From the NCBI RefSeq assembly GCF_037137055.1, contig NZ_JBBBNY010000008.1, positions 84,948 through 148,947 on the forward strand: 64,000 bases of DNA, in the 5' to 3' direction. This DNA comes from Frateuria_A yonginensis (lineage in GTDB: Bacteria > Pseudomonadota > Gammaproteobacteria > Xanthomonadales > Rhodanobacteraceae). Under the pieces are notes generated by a model. That model had not been told where the DNA came from and ran no database searches. It saw only the letters and a list, made by a program, of their open reading frames with translations. Positions 54,398-63,602 of the stretch are shown here, piece after piece; within the stretch, counting starts at the first letter, position 1, and the number at the start of each line of letters is the position of its first letter. The position numbers were made by a program, and so were the translations under genes.

Positions 54398-55507
54398 TTA
54401 CTGGATGACCAGTTCGCCGCGCAGCGCGCCGGCGGCCTTGATCGATTGCAGGATGCCAATGACCCCCTGCGTGTTGATGTGGATCGTGTGCAGCGCGGCC
54501 ACCAGCTCGGTGACGGTGGTGCCGCTGGGCATCGAAACCGAGCGCGCCGGCGGCTCGTCCACCTTGATCGTGCTCTGCGGCACGACCGCCGTGGCGATGC
54601 CGCTCGACGGCCGAACGTAGACGCCATCGGGCTGCGACACGAGGAAGTCGGTCTGCACCTCGATGCGCAGATCGCCCTGGGTGATCGACACCGCGCCGAT
54701 GCGCACGTCGCCGCCGGCCACCACGCTGCCGGTGCGCTCGTTGACCACCACGCGCGCAACCTGGTCAGGCACCACCGGCACACTCTCGATCTGCGCGATG
54801 GCGCGCACCAGGTTCGCCGGCGGTCCCGGGAAGCGCACGGTGACCTTCCCGGCATCCTGCGCAACCGCGCTGACGCCCGGGATATTGTGGTTGAGCGATT
54901 CGGCCACGCGCTCGGCCGTGGTGAAATCAGGCTGATAGAGCACCACGTCCAGCGTATCGGCATCGCCACCCAGGCCCAGCGGCGCGGCACGCTCGACGGA
55001 CGCACCGTTCGGCACGCGGCCCACGGTGGGATGGTTTTTCTGCGCCAGGCTGCCGAACGAATCGACGGCATAGCCGCCGACCGAAACGGGTCCCTGCGCA
55101 AGCGCATAGAGCTTGCCGTCCGGCCCGTCCAACGGCGTCAGCAGCAGCATGCCGCCGGTCAGGCTGCGGGCATCACCCAGCGAGGAGACCTCGACATCGA
55201 GCTTCTGGCCCGACTCGGCGAAGGCAGGCAGCGTCGCCGTCACCATCACCGCCGCCACGTTGCGCGTGGAAAGATCGTCCGGGCTCACGTTGATGCCGTA
55301 GTGGCTAAGCGTGTTGGCGACCGACTGCACGGTCACGCGGTTCTTGGACGAGTCGCCCGAGCCCGACAGGCCGATCACGATGCCGTAGCCGGTCAGTGCA
55401 TTGTCGCGCACGCCCTGGATGCGCGCGATGTCCTTCAATCGCACGCCATGGTCATCCGCCCATGCGACGAGCGGCACGAAGGCAAGCAGCAACCCGAGAA
55501 TACGCAT
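54398..55507 (-). CDS. flgI: P-ring protein FlgI
   Basis: A 369-residue periplasmic protein with signal MRILGLLLAFVPLVAWA. Conserved segments are VRLKDIARIQGVRDNALTGY, GIVIGLSGSGDSSKNRVTVQ, SLGDARSLTGGMLLLTPLDG, NERTGSVVAGGDVRIGAVSI. It builds the P ring around the rod in the peptidoglycan layer. Family length is about 365-370. The ATG at 55507 is chosen for the signal peptide; in-frame GTG codons at 55516 (GTGA overlap with flgH) and 55531 are alternatives. Confidence 0.96.
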   Translation of the reverse strand: MRILGLLLAFVPLVAWADDHGVRLKDIARIQGVRDNALTGYGIVIGLSGSGDSSKNRVTVQSVANTLSHYGINVSPDDLSTRNVAAVMVTATLPAFAESGQKLDVEVSSLGDARSLTGGMLLLTPLDGPDGKLYALAQGPVSVGGYAVDSFGSLAQKNHPTVGRVPNGASVERAAPLGLGGDADTLDVVLYQPDFTTAERVAESLNHNIPGVSAVAQDAGKVTVRFPGPPANLVRAIAQIESVPVVPDQVARVVVNERTGSVVAGGDVRIGAVSITQGDLRIEVQTDFLVSQPDGVYVRPSSGIATAVVPQSTIKVDEPPARSVSMPSGTTVTELVAALHTIHINTQGVIGILQSIKAAGALRGELVIQ

Positions 55508-55512
55508 GCCTT

Positions 55513-56115
55513 TCACAGCAACCCCAACCACTTCATGAAACGGTAGATGGCACCGTGGCGCTGGGCTTCGGACACGTCGCCCTGGCCGGTGAATTCGATC
55601 TGCGCGTCGCTGATGCGGTTGGACGGGATCAGGTTGGAGGCGAGGATGTCCTCCTCGCGCACCATGCCGCTCAGCGCGATGTGCTGTTGCTCGCCGTTGA
55701 TCGTCACCGATTGTTCGCCGCGCACGTGCAGCAGGCCATCGGGCTCCACCTCGGTCACGCGCACCGCGAGCTGCGCCTGCAGGGTGCCGGCACGCGAGGT
55801 CAGCCCCTCGCCCTGGTCGGACCCGCTCAACCCGAGGCCGTAGGGGTAGGTGCCGCGCGGCGTGCGGGCCTGCGCGGCCAGTTGCAGGTCGTGCGAACCG
55901 TCGGTGTTGGCGCTGACGCTGGCGTGCGCCGTTTCCACGACGACCACGGTCAGCATGTCACCCACGGCATGTGCGCGCCGGTCGGCGGTCAGGCCGCGGT
56001 AACTGTCCGGCTGGATCAGCGAGCCGGGCGCCTGCGACTGCGCCCCCGCAGGCGCGGCCGCCAGGGCCATCGCCAGCGCGGTCGATACGGCCAAGGTCAA
56101 CGATTCAGCGCGCAA
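55513..56115 (-). CDS. flgH: L-ring protein FlgH lacking the lipobox Cys
   Basis: A 200-residue protein with a signal peptide (LTLAVSTALAMALAAAPAGA, cleavage near AGA-QS). The body has the FlgH core: DRRAHAVGDMLTVVVVETAH, LTSRAGTLQAQLAVRVTEVE, PDGLLHVRGEQSVTINGEQQ, ILASNLIPSNRISDAQIEFT. Canonical FlgH is a lipoprotein with LxGC; here there is no Cys at all. The TTG start (56115) has AGGAG nine nt upstream and overlaps flgA by 11 nt. The L ring may be anchored differently. Confidence 0.93.
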   Translation of the reverse strand: MRAESLTLAVSTALAMALAAAPAGAQSQAPGSLIQPDSYRGLTADRRAHAVGDMLTVVVVETAHASVSANTDGSHDLQLAAQARTPRGTYPYGLGLSGSDQGEGLTSRAGTLQAQLAVRVTEVEPDGLLHVRGEQSVTINGEQQHIALSGMVREEDILASNLIPSNRISDAQIEFTGQGDVSEAQRHGAIYRFMKWLGLL

Positions 56116-56809
56116 CTTCCACCACTCCTTTGCCTGTCACCCGTGCCTGCACGGGGCTGTCCGCGCCAGTGGCGAGCACGGCGACCATCTGCCCGGCTTC
56201 GCCGGCGTTCAGGGCCATGCCGCGTGTCAGCATGCGCACCGCACCGTAGCGAACCAGCACCGTTACCTGCTGGCGCGCATCCACGGCAGGTATCGGCTCG
56301 AAATCCTCTTCCAGCACGGGCGTGCCGGCCAACATCGCGCGACGCAGGCGCTGCCCCTTCATGGCTGAGAGCGTGCGCACCGGCTTGCCATGCAGTTGGG
56401 CTATATCCACTTCTGCCTGCCGGATCTGCACCGCTTCGGCGGGCGTGCCCTGCCCGGTATCGGCGGTATAGACCGCCAGGGGCTGCAACGCTTTCACCGC
56501 GAACCAGACCGTCTCGGTTCTCACCGGGCGCTCCGCCACCAGCAGTCTCACCGGCACCGCTATTCGCGAGCGCGGCCATTGACCCGCCGGACGCGTCGCC
56601 TGGATGCGGAGGGAGCCCGCTGGCACCACGGCATCCACCGGCGTGCCGATCACCTGCACATCCAGCCGCGTGTCCGCCCCCAATGGCAGCGCCTGGAGCA
56701 CCGCCCTGGCCGCATCCACCACGCGCGCAGCCGCCACCGTCTGTTCCGCCGCATGGGCGGACAGGGTCGAAGCGAGCAGCGACAGCGCGAGTAGGACGAG
56801 GAATCGCAC
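56105..56809 (-). CDS. flgA: P-ring assembly chaperone FlgA
   Basis: A 234-residue periplasmic protein with signal MRFLVLLALSLLASTLSAHA. The C-terminal SAF-type domain is recognisable (IRQAEVDIAQLHGKPVRTLS, AMKGQRLRRAMLAGTPVLEE, VTVLVRYGAVRMLTRGMALN, VQARVTGKGVVEVAR). FlgA assists P-ring formation by FlgI. Here it lies inside the operon between flgG and flgH rather than divergent from flgBCD as in enterics. No cysteines. Confidence 0.93.
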   Translation of the reverse strand: MRFLVLLALSLLASTLSAHAAEQTVAAARVVDAARAVLQALPLGADTRLDVQVIGTPVDAVVPAGSLRIQATRPAGQWPRSRIAVPVRLLVAERPVRTETVWFAVKALQPLAVYTADTGQGTPAEAVQIRQAEVDIAQLHGKPVRTLSAMKGQRLRRAMLAGTPVLEEDFEPIPAVDARQQVTVLVRYGAVRMLTRGMALNAGEAGQMVAVLATGADSPVQARVTGKGVVEVAR

Positions 56810-56814
56810 GGCGA

Positions 56815-57582
56815 TCAGCGGCGCAGGTTGTTGATCGTGTCCAGGATCTCGTCCGCGGCCTGCAGAACTCTGGCGTTGAGTTGGTAGGCGCGCTGCGCCA
56901 GTACCAGCGACGTCATCGACTGCACCATGTCGACGTTCGACTGCTCGATCATGCCCTGCATGATCGAGCCGTAGCCGGCGTCCTGCGGATGGCCGAGGGT
57001 GGGATCGCCCGACCGTTCGGTCGGCACGAAGGCATTGCCGTCGACCTGTTCGAGCCCTTCCGGCGAGGCAAACGTCGCCAACTGGATCTGCCCCAGTTCG
57101 CTGGGTTGGGTGTCGCTGCCGAGTAGCGCCGTGATACGCCCGTCGCGACCGATGGAGACGTCGCGGGCATCGGGTGGGATCTGGATGCCATCGGCCAGGC
57201 GGTTGCCGCCGGCCGTGGCCAGGTAACCCTCGTTGTCCACGTGCAGCTGGCCATCCCGCGTGTAGACATGATTGCCGGCCGCGTCGATGGTCTCCAGGAA
57301 GCCTTGGCCCTGGATGGCGAGATCTAGCGGGTTGCTGCCCTGGACGAGCGCGCCTTCGGTGAATACCGCACGGGTATCGAGTACCTCGATGCCCGCACCC
57401 TGTCCGTCCACCGGCACGCCCTGCTGCACCTGGGCCGGCGACAGCGCCGCCACGTTGGCGAAGTTGACGTGGGACTGCTTGAAGCCCGGCGTCTGCATGT
57501 TCGCCAGGTTGTTGGAGATCGTGTCGATCTGGGTCTGCGAACCCTGCAGCCCGGAGGCGGCGATGTAGAGCGCGTCGATCAT
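56815..57582 (-). CDS. flgG: Distal rod protein FlgG
   Basis: A 255-residue rod protein, near the standard 260. The N-terminus MIDALYIAASGLQGSQTQID, TISNNLANMQTPGFKQSHVN is classic. The FlgG-specific region with FTEGALVQGSNPLDLAIQGQ and GFLETIDAAGNHVYTRDGQL is present, and the C-terminus is IEQSNVDMVQSMTSLVLAQR, AYQLNARVLQAADEILDTIN. It forms the distal rod through the P and L rings. 10 nt after flgF. Confidence 0.96.
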   Translation of the reverse strand: MIDALYIAASGLQGSQTQIDTISNNLANMQTPGFKQSHVNFANVAALSPAQVQQGVPVDGQGAGIEVLDTRAVFTEGALVQGSNPLDLAIQGQGFLETIDAAGNHVYTRDGQLHVDNEGYLATAGGNRLADGIQIPPDARDVSIGRDGRITALLGSDTQPSELGQIQLATFASPEGLEQVDGNAFVPTERSGDPTLGHPQDAGYGSIMQGMIEQSNVDMVQSMTSLVLAQRAYQLNARVLQAADEILDTINNLRR

Positions 57583-57592
57583 GGGAGTCCCT

Positions 57593-58267
57593 TCAGCCGT
57601 TCTCGCCGATGTGGTTGATGCCTGCCTGCAGCACCTGGTCGTAGGCTTCCATTGCGTGCTGCAGCGATTGCGCGTGGCGGGTGATTTCCATCAGCCGCAC
57701 CATCTCGTTGCCAGGGTCGACGTTGGACTGCTCCAGCGCGCCCACATGCAGCGTGCCGTTCCAGTCCTGCGTGGGACCGGCATAGGCGTACAGGCCACCG
57801 CCCAGGTCGTGCAGTTGCTCGGGCTGCGCAACCTCGACGATGCGCAGGCGGTCGACCACGCGCCCACCGTCGATCACCGTGCCGTCCGCGCGGATCCTCG
57901 CCGACGGACCGAGCGTGATCGAGCCTGACTGCCCAAGCACCGGGTGCCCGGCCGGATCGACCAATCGCCCCTGGCTGTCGATGCCCAGCTGGCCGGCGCG
58001 CAGCAGCAGCGTGCTGCCACCGGCGTCCACCGTGAAGAAACCCGGGCCCTGCAGTGCGACATCCAGCGGGCGCCCGGTCTGTTCGAGCGCACCGTTGCCC
58101 ATGTCCAGGCGGACCTGCGGCCCGGCGAGCGCGTTGTGGAAGTCGGGCATCAGCTTCTGCGCGCGGTAGCCGGGCGTGCGCAGGTTGGCGATGTTCTGGC
58201 TCGCCACGTTGAGCGCATCGACGTCCTGGCCCAGGTAACGCGTGATGCCTGCGATGGTGGTGTCCAT
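57593..58267 (-). CDS. flgF: Proximal rod protein FlgF
   Basis: A 224-residue rod protein of the FlgF/FlgG family, shorter than E. coli FlgF (251). The start MDTTIAGITRYLGQDVDALN with VASQNIANLRTPGYRAQKLM is preceded by AGGAGAA. The C-terminus is LEQSNVDPGNEMVRLMEITR, HAQSLQHAMEAYDQVLQAGI. FlgF links the FlgB/C proximal rod to FlgG. It lies 16 nt after flhA, an unusual neighbour. Confidence 0.9.
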   Translation of the reverse strand: MDTTIAGITRYLGQDVDALNVASQNIANLRTPGYRAQKLMPDFHNALAGPQVRLDMGNGALEQTGRPLDVALQGPGFFTVDAGGSTLLLRAGQLGIDSQGRLVDPAGHPVLGQSGSITLGPSARIRADGTVIDGGRVVDRLRIVEVAQPEQLHDLGGGLYAYAGPTQDWNGTLHVGALEQSNVDPGNEMVRLMEITRHAQSLQHAMEAYDQVLQAGINHIGENG

Positions 58268-58283
58268 GGTTCTCCTGTTCTCC

Positions 58284-60347
58284 TCAGGCCGCTGCCGGGA
58301 TGCTGGCGGCGACCGTGCCGAAAGCACGCACGACCGCGTGGGTCGGCACCTCGCTGACCGCCAGCACGCTGACGTGCGGCAGGCTGCGCTGGATCAGCTG
58401 CCGCAGCGGGCGCCGAATGCTGCCGGGGCACAGCAGCACCGGCAGCAGGTTGCGCCCCATCATGCTCTCGGCCTGGCGGGCCAGGCTCGACAGCAGCGCT
58501 TCCAGCTGCGTTGCGTCGCTGAGCAGCACCGCGCTGCCCTCGCGCTGGCGCACGGTCGCCACGATGGCACGCTCCAGTTCGGGCGCCAGCGTCAGCACAT
58601 GCAATTCGCCTTGCGGGTTGCAGAGTTTCTGGCAGATCGACGGACCGAGCCGCTCGCGCACGCGTTCGGCCAGTTCGTCGGCCTGCTTGGTCGTCTTGCC
58701 GGCATCCACCAGCACCTCTAGGACGGTGTCGATGTTGCGGATGCTGACCTGCTCGCGCAGCAGCTGCTGGAGCACCTTCTGGATGTCGGTGTAGGACATC
58801 ACCCCCGGCACCAGTTCGTCGATCAGCGAAGCCTGGGTTTCGCGCACCCGTTGCACCAGGCGCTCGGTCTCGGCGCGGGTCAGCAGGTCCGCCGCGTGGC
58901 GCTTCATCAGCTCGCTGAGATGCGTGACCATCACCGTCTCGGGGTCGACCAGCGTGTAGCCCGCGCCCCGCGCGAACTGTCGCTGCGTCGGATCGATCCA
59001 CAGCGCCGGCAGGCCGTAGGCCGGGTCGCGGGTTTCGCGCCCTTCGAGCCGCGCGCGCTTGCCGCCCGGGTTGATCGCCAACAGCGCATCCAGCCGCAGT
59101 TCGCCCTGTCCTGCCCGCGCGCCCTGCAAGTAGATCTCGTAGGCGTGCTCGCCGACCGGGCGATCCTGCCGCACCTGCACGGCGGGCATCACGAAACCGT
59201 AGTCGAGCGCGAACTGCTTGCGGAACAGCGCGATGCGCTCGGTCACGTCCAGCGATTTCTCGCGGAAGCCCACCGCCAACGCCGTACCGATGCGCAGCTC
59301 GATGGCATCGACTTGCAGCAGCCGGTAGAGATCCTCCTCCCGGCTCGCGGGTATCGCCGGCGGCTCCTCCGGCTGGACCTCATCCTTGTCGCGATTGCGT
59401 GCGGCCAACCAGGCGACCGCCACCACCACGGCCAGCACCACCGCCACCGGCCAGGCCGGAAGGCCGGGCAGCACCAGCAGGCCGCCGAGTGCTATCGCGA
59501 CGATGGCGAGTGTGCGCGAGTTCGACAGCACCTGCCGCGCGATCTCCGTGCCCAGCTGCGCGTCGGTGGCCGCGCGGGTAATGATGATGCCGGTGGCAAC
59601 CGCGATCACCAGCGCCGGAATCTGCGTGACGATGCCATCGCCCACGGTCAGCAGGGTGTAGCGCTGCGCCGCGTCGCCCCAGGCCATGCCCTGCTGCACC
59701 ATGCCGACGGTCAGCCCGCCGACAACGTCGATCAGCATGATCACGATGCCGGCGATCGCATCCCCCTTGACGAACTTGGTGGCTCCGTCCATCGCACCGT
59801 AGAAGTTCGCTTCCTTTTCGATCTGCGCGCGGCGCCGGCGGGCCTCGTGCTCGTCGATCAGGCCCATGTTCATGTCGGCGTCGATGCTCATCTGCTTGCC
59901 GGGCATCGAATCCAGCACGAAGCGCGCCGCGACCTCGGCCACGCGCTGGGCGCCGTTGGTCACCACCACGTACTGGACCACGACCAGGATCAGGAACACC
60001 ACCAGGCCGATCACGTAGTTGCCCGCCACCACGAACGCGCCGATCGCATGGATCACCCGCCCCGCTTCGCCATGGCCCAGGATCAGGCGGGTGGCCGAGA
60101 TGTTCAGCGCCAGGCGGAACAACGTGGTGATGAGCAGCAACGACGGGAAGGTCGAGAAGCTCAGCGGCGTCTCGGTGAAGAAGGTGATCAGCAACACCAG
60201 CAACGCCGCGCTGAAGTTCAGCACCAGCAGGAAGTCGAGCAGCGGCGAGGGAATCGGCGTGAACAAGATCACCAGGATCCCGATCATGCCGAGCACCAGC
60301 GCCAGGTCGCGCTTGCCGGTCGTCAGTTGGCGCAGCAGCGGCGTCAT
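58284..60347 (-). CDS. flhA: Flagellar export gate protein FlhA
   Basis: A 687-residue export gate protein. The N-terminal membrane domain has eight segments and the conserved FHIPEP-type loop (VTNGAQRVAEVAARFVLDSM, PGKQMSIDADMNMGLIDEHE, ARRRRAQIEKEANFYGAMDG, ATKFVKGDAIAGI). The C-terminal cytosolic domain (ring) is complete. Length matches E. coli (692). The ATG overlaps flhB (ATGA). FlhA couples proton flow to export and docks chaperone-substrate complexes. Confidence 0.97.
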   Translation of the reverse strand: MTPLLRQLTTGKRDLALVLGMIGILVILFTPIPSPLLDFLLVLNFSAALLVLLITFFTETPLSFSTFPSLLLITTLFRLALNISATRLILGHGEAGRVIHAIGAFVVAGNYVIGLVVFLILVVVQYVVVTNGAQRVAEVAARFVLDSMPGKQMSIDADMNMGLIDEHEARRRRAQIEKEANFYGAMDGATKFVKGDAIAGIVIMLIDVVGGLTVGMVQQGMAWGDAAQRYTLLTVGDGIVTQIPALVIAVATGIIITRAATDAQLGTEIARQVLSNSRTLAIVAIALGGLLVLPGLPAWPVAVVLAVVVAVAWLAARNRDKDEVQPEEPPAIPASREEDLYRLLQVDAIELRIGTALAVGFREKSLDVTERIALFRKQFALDYGFVMPAVQVRQDRPVGEHAYEIYLQGARAGQGELRLDALLAINPGGKRARLEGRETRDPAYGLPALWIDPTQRQFARGAGYTLVDPETVMVTHLSELMKRHAADLLTRAETERLVQRVRETQASLIDELVPGVMSYTDIQKVLQQLLREQVSIRNIDTVLEVLVDAGKTTKQADELAERVRERLGPSICQKLCNPQGELHVLTLAPELERAIVATVRQREGSAVLLSDATQLEALLSSLARQAESMMGRNLLPVLLCPGSIRRPLRQLIQRSLPHVSVLAVSEVPTHAVVRAFGTVAASIPAAA

Positions 60348-61417
60348 GTGCGGATCCGGTTGCCGGGACGGGCCATGAGCCAGCGGTAAACCGGCGCCAG
60401 CTGGCCGAACAGCTCGGCCGGCACCGGTTCGTCGATGCCGCATTCGCGGAACAGCGCGCGGGCGAGCTCGGGCGAGCGCAGCATCGGCACGCCGTGGCGC
60501 TCGGCCAGTTTGCGCATGCGCGCGGCGACGCGATCGCTGCCCTTGGCCAGCACCACCGGCGCGCGCATGGTGCGCGGACGGTAACGCAGCGCCACGGCCA
60601 GATGCGTGGGGTTGGTCATCACCACGTCGGCCTCGGCGACGCGGCCGATGGCGCGCGTACGCTTGAGCAGTTCGGCAGCCAGGCGCCGGCGCTTGGCACG
60701 GATACTGGGATCGCCTTCGTGGCGCTTGGTTTCATCCTTGATGTCCCGTCGGCTCATACGAAGCTTGCGCACGTATTCCCGGCGCGAGAACAGCACGTCG
60801 GCTATCGCCAGCAGCACCATCACCGCCAGCAACCAGGTCGCCACCCTGCTGAAAACGGCCAGCGTCAACCGCGGCAACTGCACCGGGCTGGCCAGTGCCA
60901 TCGATCCCACCATCAGCGTCAGCTTGCCCAAGGCGTACCAGGCCAGCAGCGCCAACGCACCGACCTTGAAGCTCAGCTTCGCCAGGTCCCACAAGGTACG
61001 CATGCCGAACAGGCGCTTGAGCGCCTGGGCCGGATTCATCCGCGTGAAGTCCGGCTTGAGCGGATGCGTGCTGAACACGAAGCCGGTCTGCAATACGTTG
61101 CCCGCGACCGCCACGACTACGACCGCCAGCACCAGCGGGATCAACGCCTGCCCCACCGGCGCAAACGCCCCGGCAATCCAATGCGCCAGCCCGCCCCCGG
61201 CCACCGGCGCGTTCCCGGCCAGTTGCAGGCAATCGCGCAATGCAGCGGCAAGGGCGGAGGCCAGTCGTGCCGAGGTCACCACCAATGTCACGCTGAAGGC
61301 CAGCAGGATCAGCGTGCCGCCGAATTCCGCACTGCGCGGCACCTGCCCGCGCTTGCGCGCTTCCTGCAGGCGGAACGGGGTCGGCTGTTCGGTCTTGCTC
61401 TGCTCGCTCTCGGACAT
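60344..61417 (-). CDS. flhB: Export substrate-specificity switch protein FlhB
   Basis: A 357-residue protein with four membrane segments and a cytosolic domain that carries the autocleavage motif NPTHLAVALRY. The N-terminus SEQSKTEQPTPFRLQEARKR, GQVPRSAEF is typical. Autocleavage between N and P switches export from rod/hook to filament substrates. The intact motif suggests that the switch is retained. It lies 3 nt after fliR. Confidence 0.97.
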   Translation of the reverse strand: MSESEQSKTEQPTPFRLQEARKRGQVPRSAEFGGTLILLAFSVTLVVTSARLASALAAALRDCLQLAGNAPVAGGGLAHWIAGAFAPVGQALIPLVLAVVVVAVAGNVLQTGFVFSTHPLKPDFTRMNPAQALKRLFGMRTLWDLAKLSFKVGALALLAWYALGKLTLMVGSMALASPVQLPRLTLAVFSRVATWLLAVMVLLAIADVLFSRREYVRKLRMSRRDIKDETKRHEGDPSIRAKRRRLAAELLKRTRAIGRVAEADVVMTNPTHLAVALRYRPRTMRAPVVLAKGSDRVAARMRKLAERHGVPMLRSPELARALFRECGIDEPVPAELFGQLAPVYRWLMARPGNRIRT

Positions 61418-61420
61418 GGC

Positions 61421-62182
61421 TCACGGCCCTCCGGTCGAGATGGCGCCGAACGCCTGCGAGAACACCCGGCCGATAAGTTCCGGGGCATAGCGCAGGTCGG
61501 CGGCGAGCAGCAGGAACGCGGTCGCGATCTTCAGCGGCAGCGCCACGAAATAGATGTTGGCCTGGGGCATCGAACGACTGGCGAAGGCGACTGCCAGATC
61601 GACGCCCAGCAGGCCCAGGATCACCGGCGCCACCACCGCCAGGCCGAGCAGGAATTGGCTGCCGAGCAGATTCACGAAGGACCCAGGAGTGACCGCGAGA
61701 ACGGCACTCCCCAGCGGCGCGAAATGCGTGGATGCAAGCACCCAGCGCAGCAGGAACAGGTGCAGCCCGAGCGAGAAGAACACCAGCGCCACGACCCATT
61801 GCATGGCGGTGCCGGTCATCGACTCCACGGTCCGCATCGCGGGGTTGAAGATGCTCACCGCCGATGCGCCGGACTGCACGTCGACAACCTTGGCCGCCAT
61901 CCCCACCGCCGCACCGGGCAGCATCACCGCCAGCGCCAGCGACAGGCCCATCGCCATCTCGCCGAGCAGGGCCATGCCCAGCGCGATCGGCTGGTCGATA
62001 CCGGCCAGTCCCGCCTGCGCTGGGGCCACGCTCGCGGTCAACAGCGCCAGCGCGAGCAACAAGGCCAGCCTCACGAAGATCGGCACGAACGCGAACGGCG
62101 TCAGCGTAGGCACGGCCAGTACCGGCAGGAATCGGGCCCCGGCGAGAACGAAACGGATGACGGCGAGCTCCAGTCCGGCCAC
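61421..62182 (-). CDS. fliR: Flagellar export gate protein FliR
   Basis: A 253-residue, six-segment membrane protein. Recognisable parts are FVLAGARFLPVLAVPTLTPF at the N-terminus and VGMAAKVVDVQSGASAVSIF, AVAFASRSMPQANIYFVALP, LKIATAFLLLAADLRYAPEL. One copy seals the FliP5Q4R1 gate. Length 253 against about 260 in E. coli. It follows fliQ by 2 nt. Confidence 0.95.
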   Translation of the reverse strand: MAGLELAVIRFVLAGARFLPVLAVPTLTPFAFVPIFVRLALLLALALLTASVAPAQAGLAGIDQPIALGMALLGEMAMGLSLALAVMLPGAAVGMAAKVVDVQSGASAVSIFNPAMRTVESMTGTAMQWVVALVFFSLGLHLFLLRWVLASTHFAPLGSAVLAVTPGSFVNLLGSQFLLGLAVVAPVILGLLGVDLAVAFASRSMPQANIYFVALPLKIATAFLLLAADLRYAPELIGRVFSQAFGAISTGGP

Positions 62183-62184
62183 GG

Positions 62185-62448
62185 CTACATCCCCGCTACC
62201 GACGCGATCATCTGGCGCGCGAACGCCACGACCACCGACATCATCCAGGCACCCAGGCCCAGGAACACAACCACCACCACCACCAGCTTGGGGATGAAGG
62301 TGAGCGTCATCTCCTGGATTTGCGTGACCACCTGCAGGATCGAGATCACCACGCCCACGACCAGCGCCGCAACCAGGATCGGCGCGGAGACCTTGGCTGC
62401 GGTCAGCAGGGTCTGCGCAAGCAGGTGCATGGCGGTGTCGGCATCCAT
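62185..62448 (-). CDS. fliQ: Flagellar export gate protein FliQ
   Basis: An 87-residue protein with two hydrophobic helices: HLLAQTLLTAAKVSAPILVA, ALVVGVVISILQVVTQIQEM, TLTFIPKLVVVVVVFLGLGA. This is the FliQ/SctS pattern. Four copies join FliP and FliR. It is the second recognised gene of the operon, 14 nt after the TPR gene. fliP is separated from fliQR by 17 kb in the same operon, which is uncommon. Confidence 0.96.
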   Translation of the reverse strand: MDADTAMHLLAQTLLTAAKVSAPILVAALVVGVVISILQVVTQIQEMTLTFIPKLVVVVVVFLGLGAWMMSVVVAFARQMIASVAGM

Positions 62449-62462
62449 GCCGGAGCTTCTCC

Positions 62463-63602
62463 TCAGGTCCTCGTCATCTGCGCGCGGAGCCGGCGCAGAA
62501 ATTCCAGTGGATCGGTGGCTTGCGAGGCCGGCGTCTGCGCCAGGACCGGCGCCACCAGTGCGGCGGCCTCGTCGTCACGTCCGTCCGCGAGCACGAGCAA
62601 CGCCTGGGCGTAGACCGCGCTGCGGCCGTTCGGATCCAGGCGCCGCGCACGCACGATCGCCGCTTCGGCTTCCGTGACGTTGCCGCGCAGTGCATGCAGC
62701 ACGGCGAAGCCGCCATGGGTTTCGCCGAAACCACGGTCGAGGGCGAAAGCCAGCTCGTAGCTGACCTGCGCCGAGGCGAGGTCGCCCAGTAGCAACTGGC
62801 ACCAGGCCAACGCGTGCCACGTGCCGATGTGGTTCGGCATGCGCGCGGTCGCGTGTTCCAGCACGCGACGCGCTTCCGGGATGTTCCCGCCCAGCATGTG
62901 CGCCTGGCCAAGGCCGGCAAGTGCCCTGCCCGCTTGCGGGTGGCGGTTTGCCGTCCTGCCGAAGACCGCGACGGCTTCATTGACGCGCTGGTGCCACAGC
63001 GCAAGCGTGCCGGCAGTGATGCCCGCTTCCAGTTGCGTGGGATCGCGCGAGAGTGCCGCCAGCGCGGCCCGCCCGGCTTCGTCGAAGCGGTTGAGATCGA
63101 GGAGCAGCAAGGCGCGGATGCCCGTGGCCTCGTCATCGCCCGGGTGCCCGGCCAAGGCCTCGTCGATCGTCCTGAGCGCCTCGTCCAGGCGACCTTGCCA
63201 ATGCAGCAGGCGCGCCTGCAGGCGCTGGGCGTCGAGCAAGGGCGGATGGCCGTGCAGCGCCGGCTGCAGGGCTTCGCTCGCGGCCTCCAGGTGGCCTTGC
63301 GCGAATTCAGCGTAGGCCAGGTCATGATGGATGGCGGGTGCGTCCGCGCCATCGGCAAGCAGCTCGCGAAGGATGTCGGCCGCCGCGGGGGCGTCATCCG
63401 ACTGCAGGCGGGCGCGGGCCTCGTAGAAGCGCACACCGTGGTCCCGTCGCGCACCCGGCGACAGGAGATCCAGCATCTCGATGGCGTGTTCCGCACGCCC
63501 GGCGGCGAGCCACTGACCCATCAGGTCGCAGGCCAGCACCGCGTTGGAGGGGTCCTTTCGCAGAAAGGACTCAAGCTGTTCGAGCCCGGACATGTGATCC
63601 AT
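62463..63602 (-). CDS. TPR-repeat protein at the head of the flagellar-type operon
   Basis: A 379-residue soluble protein with no signal peptide and about ten tetratricopeptide repeats (for example AGRALAGLGQAHMLGGNIPE, WHALAWCQLLLGDLASAQVS, GGFAVLHALRGNVTEAEAAI). It is not a standard flagellar gene. The ATG at 63602 overlaps the stop of a small upstream frame (TGATG); a Met four codons later, with GGAG 11 nt upstream, is an alternative. Position suggests a chaperone or assembly factor for the system, but no motif shows it. Confidence 0.82.
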   Translation of the reverse strand: MDHMSGLEQLESFLRKDPSNAVLACDLMGQWLAAGRAEHAIEMLDLLSPGARRDHGVRFYEARARLQSDDAPAAADILRELLADGADAPAIHHDLAYAEFAQGHLEAASEALQPALHGHPPLLDAQRLQARLLHWQGRLDEALRTIDEALAGHPGDDEATGIRALLLLDLNRFDEAGRAALAALSRDPTQLEAGITAGTLALWHQRVNEAVAVFGRTANRHPQAGRALAGLGQAHMLGGNIPEARRVLEHATARMPNHIGTWHALAWCQLLLGDLASAQVSYELAFALDRGFGETHGGFAVLHALRGNVTEAEAAIVRARRLDPNGRSAVYAQALLVLADGRDDEAAALVAPVLAQTPASQATDPLEFLRRLRAQMTRT

